Notes under the pieces: generated by a model
Databases searched by the model: none
What the model saw: the letters and a program-made list of their open reading frames with translations, nothing else
What the model was told of the DNA's origin: nothing
Source of the DNA: Roseicitreum antarcticum
GTDB taxonomy: Bacteria > Pseudomonadota > Alphaproteobacteria > Rhodobacterales > Rhodobacteraceae
DNA: 64,000 nt
Direction: 5' to 3'
Assembly (NCBI RefSeq): GCF_014681765.1
Contig: NZ_CP061498.1
Span: 2,555,501 to 2,619,500 of the forward strand
Shown: piece by piece, positions 45,710 through 55,900 of the stretch
How the letters are laid out: each line of letters begins with the position of its first letter
Numbering within the stretch: position 1 is the first letter of the stretch
Translations under genes and position numbers: made by a program

Positions 45710-46330
45710 CTATTGCTTCGGCCCCTTGCGCGCGCTGCGGGGTTCGGTCCCGGCGATCAGGCGGCGGATGTTGTCCTTGTGGCGGATGAAGACCAGCACC
45801 GCCATCACCAGCAGCACGGCCAGCACGGGCAGATAGCCGATGACGCCTGCATAGATCGGCGACAGCCCGATCGCAATCAGCGCGGACAGTGATGAATAGC
45901 GGCCCAGCTTGAACGCCACCAGCCATGTCGCACAGGTGGCCAGCCCCACGGGCCACGCCAATGCCAGCAACACGCCCAGATAGGTGGCCACCCCCTTGCC
46001 GCCGCGAAAGCCCAGAAATACCGGGAACAGATGCCCAAGGAACGCAGCAAGGGCGGCGGCCTGTGCGGCATCCTCGCCCGCCAGAACCCGTGCGATCAGC
46101 ACGGCCACCGCACCCTTGCCCCCGTCCAGCAGCAGCGTCAGTGCGCCGGCCAGCTTGTTGCCGGTGCGCATCACATTGGTCGCGCCGATATTGCCCGACC
46201 CGATCTGGCGCACGTCGCCCAGACCCATCGCGCGCGCGACCACCAGCCCGAAGGGGACCGACCCCAAGACGTAGCTGGCCAGCCCGATCAGGCCCAGCAG
46301 CCACAGGGGCGACAAGAGTTCCGGCATCAT
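45710..46330 (-). CDS. plsY: PlsY, acyl-phosphate:glycerol-3-phosphate acyltransferase
   Basis: Integral membrane enzyme (206 aa) making lysophosphatidic acid from acyl-phosphate. Motifs: LGSVPFGLVVARAMG, the signature IGSGNIGATNVMRTGNK, and the glycine-rich GFRGGKGVAT. It starts in a 4-bp overlap with the pyrC-like stop, so it is the last gene of the pyr operon. Confidence 0.95.
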   Translation of the reverse strand: MMPELLSPLWLLGLIGLASYVLGSVPFGLVVARAMGLGDVRQIGSGNIGATNVMRTGNKLAGALTLLLDGGKGAVAVLIARVLAGEDAAQAAALAAFLGHLFPVFLGFRGGKGVATYLGVLLALAWPVGLATCATWLVAFKLGRYSSLSALIAIGLSPIYAGVIGYLPVLAVLLVMAVLVFIRHKDNIRRLIAGTEPRSARKGPKQ

Positions 46331-47610
46331 GCATCCCCCGCTGCAAAGACGCGGTGACCCGCGACATAGGTGGCCAGCACCTTACCCTCCAGCCGGGCGC
46401 CGTCAAAGGGGGTGTTCTTCGACTTTGAGCGCAGCGTGAAACGGTCCAGAACGAAGGGCGCGTCGGGATCAAAGAGCACCAGATCGGCAGGCGCGCCCAC
46501 GGCCATTTGCCCGCCCTCCAGCCCCAGCCGCCGCGCTGGGTTCAGTGACAGCGCGCGAAACAGGTGCGGCAGGTCCAGCGCGCCCGCGTGGTACAGGCGC
46601 AGCGATGCGGCGAGCAGGGTTTCCAGCCCCACGGCACCTGTGGCGGCATCCTCGAACGGCAGGCGTTTGGACTCCTCGTCCTGCGGGGTGTGCATCGAGC
46701 AGATGATGTCGATCAGGCCGCTGGCCACGGCCTCGACCATCGCCATGCGGTCATCTTCGGGGCGCAACGGCGGGGTGAGCTTGAAGAAGCTGCGGTAGCT
46801 GCCCACGTCCAGATCGTTGAGCGTCAGATGATGCACCGACACGCCCGCCGTCACATCCAGCCCGTTGGCCTTGGCGCGTTCCAGCGCAGGCAGGCTGCGC
46901 GCGCAGGTGATCTGGTCGGCGTGGTAGCGCGCGCCCGTCATCTCGACCAGCGCCATGTCGCGGTCAAAGCCCATCCGCTCGGCCATCGGTGACACGCCGG
47001 GCAGGCCGCGCAATGACGCGAACTTGCCGCTGGTCACCACCGCGCCGCGCGACAACCCGGGGTCCTGCGGGTGACCGACGATCAGCGCGCCAAGGCTGCG
47101 CGCATAGGTCATGCAGCGCGCGAGCACGCGGGTGTCGGTCACCACATGATCGCCATCGGTGAAGGCCACGGCGCCCGCATCCAGCAGGAAACCGATCTCG
47201 GACATCTCGCGCCCGGCGCGGTTGCGGGTCAGGGTAGCCATGTGGTGGATGTTCACCGGCGCGTCGCTGTCGGCGCGGCGGTTGACGAATTCCAGCGCCT
47301 CGGGCGAATCGATGGGCGGCGTGGTGTCAGGGCGGGTGATGAGGGTGGTTACCCCGCCCGCAGCTGCTGCCCGCCCGGCCGAACGGAAGCTTTCCTTGTG
47401 CCGCGCGCCGGGTTCGCCGATCTGCACGCCAAGATCGACGATGCCCGGGGCCAGGCATTTGCCCGCGCAATCAATGACCTGCGCACCCTTCGGCGGGCTG
47501 GGCGCGTCCAATGCGGCGATCCGGCCCGCATCGACGATCAGCGTGCCGGGGCGGTCGGTCAGCCCCTCAGGGTCGATCAGGCGGGCATTGTGGAAATAGA
47601 GCGTCGTCAT
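46327..47610 (-). CDS. Dihydroorotase-like protein without metal ligands (PyrC'/PyrX-type)
   Basis: Amidohydrolase-fold protein (427 aa) usually annotated as dihydroorotase. The metal-binding D-x-H-x-H is replaced by IVDLGVQIGEPG, and later sites that carry His/Asp in active enzymes read GHPQDPG, YHADQITC and ICSMHTPQDEE. It is therefore probably a non-catalytic partner of aspartate carbamoyltransferase, as known for Pseudomonas PyrC'. It lies in the pyrB operon, separated by two small genes. A true pyrC would be needed elsewhere. Confidence 0.85.
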   Translation of the reverse strand: MTTLYFHNARLIDPEGLTDRPGTLIVDAGRIAALDAPSPPKGAQVIDCAGKCLAPGIVDLGVQIGEPGARHKESFRSAGRAAAAGGVTTLITRPDTTPPIDSPEALEFVNRRADSDAPVNIHHMATLTRNRAGREMSEIGFLLDAGAVAFTDGDHVVTDTRVLARCMTYARSLGALIVGHPQDPGLSRGAVVTSGKFASLRGLPGVSPMAERMGFDRDMALVEMTGARYHADQITCARSLPALERAKANGLDVTAGVSVHHLTLNDLDVGSYRSFFKLTPPLRPEDDRMAMVEAVASGLIDIICSMHTPQDEESKRLPFEDAATGAVGLETLLAASLRLYHAGALDLPHLFRALSLNPARRLGLEGGQMAVGAPADLVLFDPDAPFVLDRFTLRSKSKNTPFDGARLEGKVLATYVAGHRVFAAGDA

Positions 47611-47613
47611 GCG

Positions 47614-48051
47614 TCACCTTTCGCCGGCCAGCGTCGCGCGGATCTCACGCGCCACGGCGGCGGGATTGTTGAGGTAATTCAGATGCATCGGCGTCTGCCC
47701 GGTGCGCAGGCTGATGTGCGTGTGCCAGACGCGGATGGCAGTGATATCGGTCAGCGCGATCATTGGCCGCCCGTTGTGATAGATCGCGCGGTCGGTCAGC
47801 AGCCAGACATCGCGCAACGAGCCGACCCCTTGCCAGACCATTGGCAAGAGAAGCGAGGCCGCGCCGATCATCAGGCTGAAAGTGTTGATTCCGCCGCTGA
47901 CACGCCCGCCAAGGAACAACAGATCGGTCAGGTTAGCCGCCATCAACCCAAGGGTGGTGTAGAGCGCCAGCAACGGCCACATCACGGCGGCATCGGGGCG
48001 GATGCGGGCGATGGGGCGCTCAGCCCGGGGGGCGGTTGCGCGGGGGGGCAT
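47614..48051 (-). CDS. PH-like-domain membrane protein B
   Basis: 145-aa protein with two membrane helices (residues 23-75) and a C-terminal PH-like segment (WLLTDRAIYHNGRPMIALTDITAIRVWHT). It resembles bacterial PH-domain (YdbT/bPH-like) proteins. Its start overlaps the stop of the neighbouring paralogue by one base. Function unknown; its place inside the pyrB operon may be operon hitch-hiking. Confidence 0.72.
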   Translation of the reverse strand: MPPRATAPRAERPIARIRPDAAVMWPLLALYTTLGLMAANLTDLLFLGGRVSGGINTFSLMIGAASLLLPMVWQGVGSLRDVWLLTDRAIYHNGRPMIALTDITAIRVWHTHISLRTGQTPMHLNYLNNPAAVAREIRATLAGER

Positions 48052-48524
48052 CAGGCGCCGCCCCGGCGTTTGGCGCGTTTGTCGCGGGCGCTCAGGATGT
48101 CGGCGATGGCATCGGCGGGGTTTTTAACGTGTTTTATCAGATATTTGTCGCCGGATTTCGTGATAACCTGAATGTCACCGAACAGGCGGCGCACATTCTC
48201 CAATTCCAGCAGCATGATCGCGCGACCCCCGGGGCCGATCAGCCGCATGTTGGTCACAACCCATTGAAATTTCATCTGTTCCGAATAGAGATACGCCCCG
48301 CGCACCGCCAGCGCCAGCACCGCGCCAAGCGCGCCGATGGCGGCATAGGGGCTGCCAATCAGCGTCAGGACGACGCCTGCGCCGAACATGCCCAGAACCG
48401 CCATTATCCCGTGATCGCGCCAGTATGTCGTGCGGTCTGACCGGATGTCGCGCAGTGCTTTTTCGCCGGGTTCGGCGGTGAAAACTGTGTCACCTGTTGC
48501 GCGTAGTTCAATGTTTTCAGACAT
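48051..48524 (-). CDS. PH-like-domain membrane protein A
   Basis: 157-aa protein with two helices (about residues 40-82) then a PH-like domain ([30 protein letters not shown]). Same layout as the next gene, so the two probably form a heteromeric pair. Its start overlaps the pyrB stop by 8 bases. Function unknown. Confidence 0.72.
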   Translation of the reverse strand: MSENIELRATGDTVFTAEPGEKALRDIRSDRTTYWRDHGIMAVLGMFGAGVVLTLIGSPYAAIGALGAVLALAVRGAYLYSEQMKFQWVVTNMRLIGPGGRAIMLLELENVRRLFGDIQVITKSGDKYLIKHVKNPADAIADILSARDKRAKRRGGA

Positions 48525-49473
48525 TTGCCGCCTCTTCCAGTCGCCGTGCGCGCAGGTTGCGGGCCAGGAGGTCCATGGCGGCCATGCGCACTGCGACGCC
48601 CATTTCCACCTGTTCCTGAATGACGCTTCGGTTGATGTCGTCGGCGATGGCGCCGTCGATTTCGACGCCGCGGTTCATCGGGCCGGGGTGCATCACGATG
48701 GCGTCATCCTTTGCATAGGCGAGCTTTTCCGAATCGAGGCCGTAGCGGTGGAAATACTCGCGCTCGGAGGGGATGAAACCGCCGTCCATCCGCTCTTTTT
48801 GCAGGCGCAGCATCATCACCACGTCGGCGCCCTCAAGGCCCGCGCGCATGTTGTCGAAGACCTCGCACCCGAACTCGGCCACGCCGGCGGGCATCAGGGT
48901 TGGCGGGCCGATCAGGCGGACGCGGTTTTCCATTTTTCCCAGCAAAATCAGGTTGGATCGCGCCACCCGGCTATGGGCGATATCGCCGCAGATTGCCACG
49001 GTCAGCCGGTGCAGCCGCCCCTTGGCGCGCCGGATCGTCAGGGCGTCCAGCAGTGCCTGCGTGGGGTGTTCGTGCCGTCCGTCGCCCGCGTTCAGCACCG
49101 CGCAATTCACCTTTTGCGCCAGCAGATCCACGGCCCCCGATGACCCGTGGCGCACCACCAGAAGGTCGGGGTGCATCGCGTTCAGCGTTAACGCTGTATC
49201 AATCAGCGTTTCGCCTTTCTTAACCGAACTCGACGCCATGGACATATTCATCACATCGGCGCCCAGACGCTTGCCTGCCAGTTCAAAACTGGCCTGAGTG
49301 CGGGTCGAATTCTCAAAGAACATGTTGATCTGCGTCATGCCGCGCAGCACGTCGGAATGTTTCGCGCTGGACCGGTTCAGCGCGACATAGGTATCGGCGA
49401 GATCCAGAATCGTAGTGATTTCAAGGGGATGGAGGTGTTCTATCCCCAGAAGATGCGCGGCGTTGAATGTCAT
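48517..49473 (-). CDS. pyrB: Aspartate carbamoyltransferase catalytic subunit
   Basis: Forms N-carbamoyl-aspartate in pyrimidine synthesis (318 aa). Carbamoyl-phosphate motif [12 protein letters not shown] near residue 52, [11 protein letters not shown], and [10 protein letters not shown] at the end. No pyrI is present, so it is a class that works with the PyrC-like partner. The frame extends to 49584, but ATG 49473 is where homology starts. Confidence 0.93.
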   Translation of the reverse strand: MTFNAAHLLGIEHLHPLEITTILDLADTYVALNRSSAKHSDVLRGMTQINMFFENSTRTQASFELAGKRLGADVMNMSMASSSVKKGETLIDTALTLNAMHPDLLVVRHGSSGAVDLLAQKVNCAVLNAGDGRHEHPTQALLDALTIRRAKGRLHRLTVAICGDIAHSRVARSNLILLGKMENRVRLIGPPTLMPAGVAEFGCEVFDNMRAGLEGADVVMMLRLQKERMDGGFIPSEREYFHRYGLDSEKLAYAKDDAIVMHPGPMNRGVEIDGAIADDINRSVIQEQVEMGVAVRMAAMDLLARNLRARRLEEAANV

Positions 49474-49624
49474 GGGCGACCTGCGGGCTAGGAGTGTGGG
49501 CTGTATACTGTGCAAAGCCGCCATGGGGAACCCGGTTTTCGCAGCCGCCGCCGCCGCGCCGCGCGGTGCGGTAAGAATCGCCATCCCGGGGCGCAGGGGC
49601 CCGCGTCTGGAAACAATATGGAAA

Positions 49625-49647
49625 GCGTATGGCTTTGATACATACGC
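49625..49647. promoter_or_regulatory. Palindrome in the pyrB / UDG-like divergent region
   Basis: GCGTATG (49625-49631), 9-bp spacer, CATACGC (49641-49647) is an exact inverted repeat in the 263-bp region between divergent pyrB and the glycosylase-like gene. It could be an operator for either. No regulator is assigned. Confidence 0.45.
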
Positions 49648-49736
49648 GCGCCGGGCGGGGCGGGCGTTAACCTGTTGCGCAACACCGCGCGCGCCCGCGT
49701 CATAACGGCGCTGTCACAACGGCGCTTTACGCGGGC

Positions 49737-50603
49737 ATGGCGGCGGAATACCAAGGGGGCATGTTGGATCATCTGGACTGGTACGGGGCAAGGGCGCTGC
49801 TGGAATGGCAGATCGAACTCGGCGTGACCGAGGCGATTTGCGATGCGCCGGTGGACCGCTACGCGCTGCCCGAAAAGATGGATTTTGACATGGCCGCAGC
49901 GACGGGCACCGCTGCCCCTCCCGCCGCCCCTTCCACCGCCAAGCCAGACCGCGCGATGGCGCAGACCACCGCGCCGGTGGCCCCTGTTGGCCCCGACCCG
50001 GTGCGCGTGGCCGCCGAGATGGCGGCGCAGGCGACCGATCTGGACGGGCTGCGCGCGGCGATGGCGGCGTTTGATCTGTGCGAGTTGAAGCGGGGCGCGC
50101 GCAATCTGGTCTTTGGCGCGGGCGACCCGCGCGCGCGCGTCATGATCCTGGGCGATGCGCCCGACCGGGATGAGGATATGCAGGGCATGCCCTTCGTGGG
50201 CGAACCCGGCGCGCTGCTGGACCGGATGCTTTCTGCCATTGGCATGGCGCGCGACCACGCCGACCCCGGCTGCGCGGTCTACCTGGCGCCGATATTGCCC
50301 TGGCGCGTGCCGCACACGCGCGAGGCTGATGCACGCGAGTTGGAAATGATGCTGCCCTTCGTGGCGCGTCATGTCGATCTGATCGCGCCCGATATGGTGG
50401 TGCTGATGGGCAACCTGCCGTGTCAGGCGGTGCTGGGTGGCGGCGGCATCTTCCGGCTGCGCGGAAAATGGGGGCAGGCGTTTGGCCGCCCGGTGTTGCC
50501 GATGCTGGCCCCCGCCGACCTGTTGCGCGACCCCAGTGCCAAGCGCGCGGCATGGGCCGATCTGTTGTCGTTGCAGGCGCGGCGGCGCGAGGGCGGCGCA
50601 TGA
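49737..50603 (+). CDS. Uracil-DNA glycosylase family 4/5-like protein with altered motifs
   Basis: Uracil-DNA-glycosylase superfamily protein (288 aa) with a Pro/Ala-rich segment (residues 58-85). Recognisable blocks are LVFGAGDPRARVMILGDAPDRDEDMQGMPFVGEPGALLDRML and the PDMVVLMGN strand. The usual GEAPG reads GDAPD, only one Cys remains of the N-terminal iron-sulfur pair (FDLCEL), and the catalytic-type HP motif reads MLAPADLL. It may be inactive or altered. ATG 49761, eight codons later, is an alternative start. Operon with moaB (4-bp overlap). Confidence 0.82.
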   Translation: MAAEYQGGMLDHLDWYGARALLEWQIELGVTEAICDAPVDRYALPEKMDFDMAAATGTAAPPAAPSTAKPDRAMAQTTAPVAPVGPDPVRVAAEMAAQATDLDGLRAAMAAFDLCELKRGARNLVFGAGDPRARVMILGDAPDRDEDMQGMPFVGEPGALLDRMLSAIGMARDHADPGCAVYLAPILPWRVPHTREADARELEMMLPFVARHVDLIAPDMVVLMGNLPCQAVLGGGGIFRLRGKWGQAFGRPVLPMLAPADLLRDPSAKRAAWADLLSLQARRREGGA

Positions 50604-51142
50604 GCGGGATTGATGCCGTCCTGCCGTTTGTGCCGGTGCGCTTTGCCGTGTTGACGGTGTCGGACACGCGCACCATGGCCGATGACCGGTCGGGCGACAT
50701 TCTGGCCGACCGGATCGCGGGCGCGGGGCATCTGCTGGCCGAGCGCGCGATTGTGCGCGACGACCGGGCGGTGATTGCCGCGCGCTTGCGCGACTGGTGC
50801 GCCGACCCGGGCATTGACGCGGTGTTGACCACCGGCGGCACCGGGCTGACGGGCCGCGATGTGACCGTGGAGGCGCATCGCGATGTCTATGAGAAAGAGA
50901 TCGAGGCATTCGGGACCGTGTTCACCATCGTCTCGATGCGCAAGATCGGCACATCGGCGGTGCAGTCACGCGCTTGTGCGGGTGTGGCAGGCGGGACCTA
51001 TCTGTTCGCGCTTCCGGGCTCGCCCGGGGCGTGCAAGGATGCGTGGGATGAGATTCTGGCGCTCCAATTCGACATCCGGCACCGGCCCTGCAATTTTGTC
51101 GAGATTTTTCCACGGCTGGACGAACATCTGCGACGGAAGTGA
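50600..51142 (+). CDS. moaB: MoaB, molybdenum cofactor biosynthesis protein (adenylyltransferase fold)
   Basis: MoCF-fold protein (180 aa) of molybdopterin biosynthesis. Motifs: VLTVSDTRTMADDRSGDIL at the start and the TTGGTGLTGRDVT signature near residue 78, with LPGSPGACKDAW. The ATGA overlap with the preceding gene fixes the start. No other moa/moe genes are nearby. Confidence 0.92.
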   Translation: MSGIDAVLPFVPVRFAVLTVSDTRTMADDRSGDILADRIAGAGHLLAERAIVRDDRAVIAARLRDWCADPGIDAVLTTGGTGLTGRDVTVEAHRDVYEKEIEAFGTVFTIVSMRKIGTSAVQSRACAGVAGGTYLFALPGSPGACKDAWDEILALQFDIRHRPCNFVEIFPRLDEHLRRK

Positions 51143-51280
51143 CGGCGCGCTGCGTATAAGGGGGGATGATCTTGCGCGGGGCGCGGCCCTCCGTATCGCG
51201 TGCCCCGTATCCTGCCCCTTACCGCGCCATGACGGCGCATCCCGTTGTCAGGCCCAGATGCGGCCAGAGGTGAGACCCAT

Positions 51281-52918
51281 ATGAGATTTCTGACGCGCAG
51301 CCTGCTGGGCCTGTTGTTCATGGCGCTGAGCCTGGGGTTGCTGGCCTATGCGGGCTATACCGTCATGCAGGCGGCAGAGGAGCGCGCGCAGGCGGGCGAC
51401 CGGCCGCGCACGGCGCGCGAGCGGGTGTTTACCGTGCCGGTGGCGACGCTGACGCCGGGGGCGATCGCGCCCGAACTGGTCACCTTTGGTGAGGTGCGGG
51501 CGCGGCGCGCGCTGGATCTGCGCGTCGCCGTTGCCGGCCGGGTGGAATATCTGGCGCCGGGGTTCGAGGACGGCGCGCAGGTTGCGGCGGGGCAGGTGCT
51601 GGTGCGGCTGGACCCGGCGGATGCGACGGCGGCGCGGGATCTGACCGCGTCCGATCTGGCGCGGGCGGAAGCCGAATTGCGCGATGCGGTGGCGGCGCGC
51701 GAACTGGCGCGTGAAGATGTGGCGGCGGCCCGCGATCAGGCGGCCCTGCGTGAGCGCGCGCTGGTGCGCAGGCAGGATCTGGCTGCGCGCGGGGTCAGCA
51801 CCGATGCCGCGACCGAAGAGGCAGAGCTTGCGGCATCGTCCGCCCGGCAGTCGCTGGTGGCGCGCCGTCAGGCCGAGGCGCAGGCGGTGGCCCGCGTGGC
51901 GCAGGCGGAAACCGCGCTGACGCGGCAACGCATCTCTCTGGACGAGGCCGAGCGGCGGCTGGCCGATACCGTGCTGCGCGCCGGGTTCGACGGCACGCTG
52001 GCCGATGTTGCGGTCAGCGCGGGCGGTCTTGTCGGCGGGAATGAGCAGATCGGCCAGTTGATCGACCCCGATGATCTGGAAATCGCGTTCAGAGTCTCGA
52101 CCGCGCAATATCTGCGGTTGCTGGATACGGAAGGGGCATTGCTGCCCCTTGCGGTGGATGTGTCGCTGGATGTGTCGGGCACGCAGATCGTCAGCGGTGG
52201 CGTGCTGGACCGGGTCAGCGCCAGCGTGGGCGAGGGGCAGTCGGGGCGGCTGATCTATGCGCGGATGGATGCCGCGCGGGGGTTCCGGCCGGGCGATTTC
52301 GTGCGCGTCGCGGTGCATGAACCGGCGCTGGAGGGCGTGGCGATGCTGCCTGCCACAGCGCTGGGTGCGGGCGACGAGGTGCTGGTGGTGACGGCTGAAG
52401 ACCGGCTGGAGGCGGCGACGGTCGACGTACTGCGCCGTCAGGGTGACGCGGTGATCGTGCGGGTCGGAAACCTTGCGGGCCGCGATGTGGTGACAGAACG
52501 CGGCCCGATGCTGGGCGCGGGGATCGCCGTGCGGGTGCTGCGGCAAGACGGGGCGGGCGGCGATGTGCCGCCTGATGCCGGTCTGGAAGCGGCCGGGTCT
52601 TCTGCGGGGGATGCGACGGCGGAGACCGCCGGTGCCGAGGGGTCGGAGGCAGCGCGTGGTGATCGGGCGGGGTCGGATACTGCGCGGCCCACGGGGGCTG
52701 CGCGCAATGGCGCGGGGGCTGCTGCCCCTGCCGCGTCGCTGGTCACGCTGGACCCCGCGCATCGCGCGCGGCTGATCGCGCTGGTGGAAGGCAATGCGGC
52801 CATTCCCGCGCAGGCGCGCAGCCGCATCCTTGCGCAATTGTCGCAAGATCAGGTGCCCGCGCGGGTGATCGAGCGGGTGGAACAGGGCGGCGGCGGCGCG
52901 CCCCGGCAGGGGGGCTGA
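51281..52918 (+). CDS. RND efflux periplasmic adaptor (HlyD/MFP family)
   Basis: Membrane-fusion protein (545 aa). A single N-terminal helix (residues 8-30) anchors it. A lipoyl/barrel-sandwich domain is split by a long alpha-helical hairpin rich in Ala/Glu/Arg (residues 105-220), then beta-barrel and membrane-proximal domains. The C-terminal 100 residues are low-complexity Gly/Ala/Glu followed by a helical tail, longer than usual. Its partner permease starts four bases after its stop. Substrate unknown. Confidence 0.87.
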   Translation: MRFLTRSLLGLLFMALSLGLLAYAGYTVMQAAEERAQAGDRPRTARERVFTVPVATLTPGAIAPELVTFGEVRARRALDLRVAVAGRVEYLAPGFEDGAQVAAGQVLVRLDPADATAARDLTASDLARAEAELRDAVAARELAREDVAAARDQAALRERALVRRQDLAARGVSTDAATEEAELAASSARQSLVARRQAEAQAVARVAQAETALTRQRISLDEAERRLADTVLRAGFDGTLADVAVSAGGLVGGNEQIGQLIDPDDLEIAFRVSTAQYLRLLDTEGALLPLAVDVSLDVSGTQIVSGGVLDRVSASVGEGQSGRLIYARMDAARGFRPGDFVRVAVHEPALEGVAMLPATALGAGDEVLVVTAEDRLEAATVDVLRRQGDAVIVRVGNLAGRDVVTERGPMLGAGIAVRVLRQDGAGGDVPPDAGLEAAGSSAGDATAETAGAEGSEAARGDRAGSDTARPTGAARNGAGAAAPAASLVTLDPAHRARLIALVEGNAAIPAQARSRILAQLSQDQVPARVIERVEQGGGGAPRQGG

Positions 52919-52921
52919 GGC

Positions 52922-55900
52922 ATGACGCAGGGCAATGACACACCGCAGCATCCGGCAGATGGGGTGCCAAAGGGTGCGGCGGCAGGCGACGCGCCTGACA
53001 CCGGCCAGGCAGTCGAAAGCGCCACCGCAGCGGGTACTGGGCCGGGGAATACTGGGCCGGGGAATACTGGCGCGGGGGGTGTTACTGGCACCCCCGGCCC
53101 CGCCACCGCTGGCCCGGCGCAGCATTTGCGGGTGCGTGCGTTGGGGGTGTTTCGGTACTTTACCCGGCACCGCACGGCGGCGAACCTGCTGTTGGTGCTG
53201 ATGCTGGCAGCGGGGATCGTGGCGATTCCCAATATGCGGGCGCAGTTCTTTCCCGATGTGGTGGTCGACAGCATCACCACCACGGTCAGCTGGCCCGGTG
53301 CCGGGGCGGGGGATGTGGATGCGGGGATCGTGCAGGTTCTGGTCCCGGCGCTGAGCGCGGTGGAGGGGGTGACCGAGACCTCGGCCCGCGCGAGCGAGGG
53401 ACGCGCCACCATCTCGCTGGAGTTTGAAAGCGGCTGGGACATGGGCCGCGCGGCCACGGATGTTCAGGACGCGATGGACACCGCAGGCACCCTGCCCGAA
53501 GGCGCGGAAGACCCCCGCATCCGACGCTCGAACTGGGGCGAGCGGGTGACGAATGTGGTGATAACCGGCCCGGTTTCGGTCGATCAACTGGCGCTCTTTG
53601 CCGATGAATTCACCGCGCGGCTCTACGCGGAGGGGGTCACGCGGACCTCGGTCGAGGGTGTTGCCGCACCGGAAATTCGGGTCGAGGTGCCGTCGCGCAA
53701 TCTGGTGCAATATGATGTCTCCATGGCCGAGATCGCGCAGGTTATCGGCGCGGGCACCTTTGCCGATCCCACGGGCGATCTGGCCAGCGGCACCGCGCGC
53801 ATCCGCACCGGCACCGACCGGCGCGGGGTTGCGGATATTGCAGCACTTGCGCTGAGGTCGAACCCCGATGGGTCCAGCCTGACGGTGGGCGACGTGGCAA
53901 GTGTCAGCGCGGGGGCGGTGGACCGCGACCGCGCCTATTTCGTCGGTGACAGCCCTGCGGTGACGCTGGAGGTGCAACGATCAGAACGCGGCGACGCCAT
54001 CGACATCCAGAACATCGTGCAGCGCGTGGCCGATGAGATGGTGCTGTCGCTGCCCGAAGGCGTCAGCATCGACCTGACCAGCACCCGGGCCGAGGTGATC
54101 TCGGGCCGGCTGAATATCCTTGTCACCAATGCGGTGATGGGGTTGGGGCTGGTGGTCGTGCTGTTGTTCCTGTTCCTCAACACGCGCACTGCCTTTTGGG
54201 TGGCGGCGGGCATTCCGGTGGCGATGCTGGCCGCCGTGGCGGCAATGTACCTGATGGGCCTGAGCTTCAACATGATCTCGCTTTTTGCGCTGATCATCAC
54301 GCTGGGCATCGTGGTGGACGATGCGATTGTCGTGGGGGAACACGCCGATTACCGCTACCGCGAATTGCACGAATCCCCCGCGCAGGCGGCGGAAAACGCC
54401 GCCACCCGCATGGCGCAGCCGGTGTTGGCGGCGACGATCACCACCGTCATCGCCTTTGGCGCGCTGACGGTGATCGGCGGACGGTTCGGCACGTTGATTG
54501 CGGATATTCCGCTGACGGTGATCGCCGTGCTGCTGGCATCGCTGGTCGAATGCTTCCTGATCCTGCCCAACCATATGCACCATGCGTTGGTCGGCGCGGC
54601 AAAGGAGCATTGGTACGACTGGCCGTCGCGGCAGGTGAACCGGGGGTTTCAATGGGTGCGCGACCGCGCGTTCCGGCCCGTGATGGGGCTGGTTGTGCAG
54701 ATGCGCTATCCGGTGCTGGCGGGGCTGGTCGCGTTGCTGGCGATGCAGGGCGCGCAGATCATTAACGGGAATGTGCCGTTCCGGTTCTTCAATTCGCCCG
54801 AGCAAGGGTCGGTGACGGGCAATTTCACCATGGTCCCGGGTGCCACGCGCGAAGATTCCATCGAGATGGTGCGCGAGTTGCAGCGCGCCACGGCTGCACT
54901 GGCCGAACGCTACGCGGCCGAGGACGGCACCAACCCGGTGGTTTACGCGATGGCCGAGATCGGCGGCAATTCGGGGCGGCCGCTGGCCTCGGCGGAAAAC
55001 AAGGGGCCGGATTTATTGGGTGCGATCTCGATCGATCTGGTGGATGCCGATTTCCGGTCGTTTTCGTCTTTCGAGTTCACCAGCGCCTTGCAAGACGAGG
55101 TGCGCCCGCATCCCCGGCTGGAAGAGTTCAGTTTCCGCAGTTGGGGGCAGGGGCCGGGGGGCGACAGCCTGTCGGTGGATCTGTCGGGCAGCAATTCAGA
55201 CACGCTGAAGGCCGCCGCCGAGGCGCTGAAGACCGCGCTGGCGCCGTACCCCGAGATTACCGCGCTGGAAGACAGTCTGCCCTATGACAAGGCGGAACTG
55301 GTTCTGGAACTGACGCCGCAGGGGCAGGCGCTGGGCTTTTCCACCGATGCGCTGGCGCGCGACCTGCGCCACCGGCTGTCGGGGATCGAGGCGGCGAGTT
55401 TCCCCGACGGGCTGCGCGAGGCTGTGATCCGCGTCGAATTGCCCGAGGCCGAGCAGACCGCCGATTTCCTGGAAACGACGCTGCTGCGCAGCGCGTCGGG
55501 GCAGTATCTGCCGCTGGGCGATATCGTGACGGTGCAAGAGCGTCAGGGGTTCTCGACCATCCGGCGGGAAAACGGGCTGCGCATCGTCACCGTGTCGGGC
55601 GATCTGTCCGAGGATGATCCCGCCCGCGCGCGCGAGATCTTGCTGTTGCTGGAAGATGAGATCCTGCCGATGCTGCGTGCCGATTTCGGGGTGGAAACCC
55701 GGCTGTCGGGGCTGGCCGAGCAAGAGCAGGCATTCCTGTCGGATGCCGCGTATGGCGTGATGCTGTGTCTGCTGGCGATCTATCTGACGCTGGCATGGGT
55801 GTTTTCCAGTTGGCTGCGTCCCATGGTGGTGATGGCGGTGATCCCGTTTGGGCTGATCGGGGCGATCTATGGGCATGCGGCCTGGGGAATGGCGCTGTCG

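Noticed and set aside
51248-53977. 909-codon minus-strand frame opposite the RND adaptor and permease genes
   Set aside because: Shadow frame of a GC-rich codon pattern: rich in Arg and His, no motif or ribosome site, and fully covered by real genes on the plus strand.
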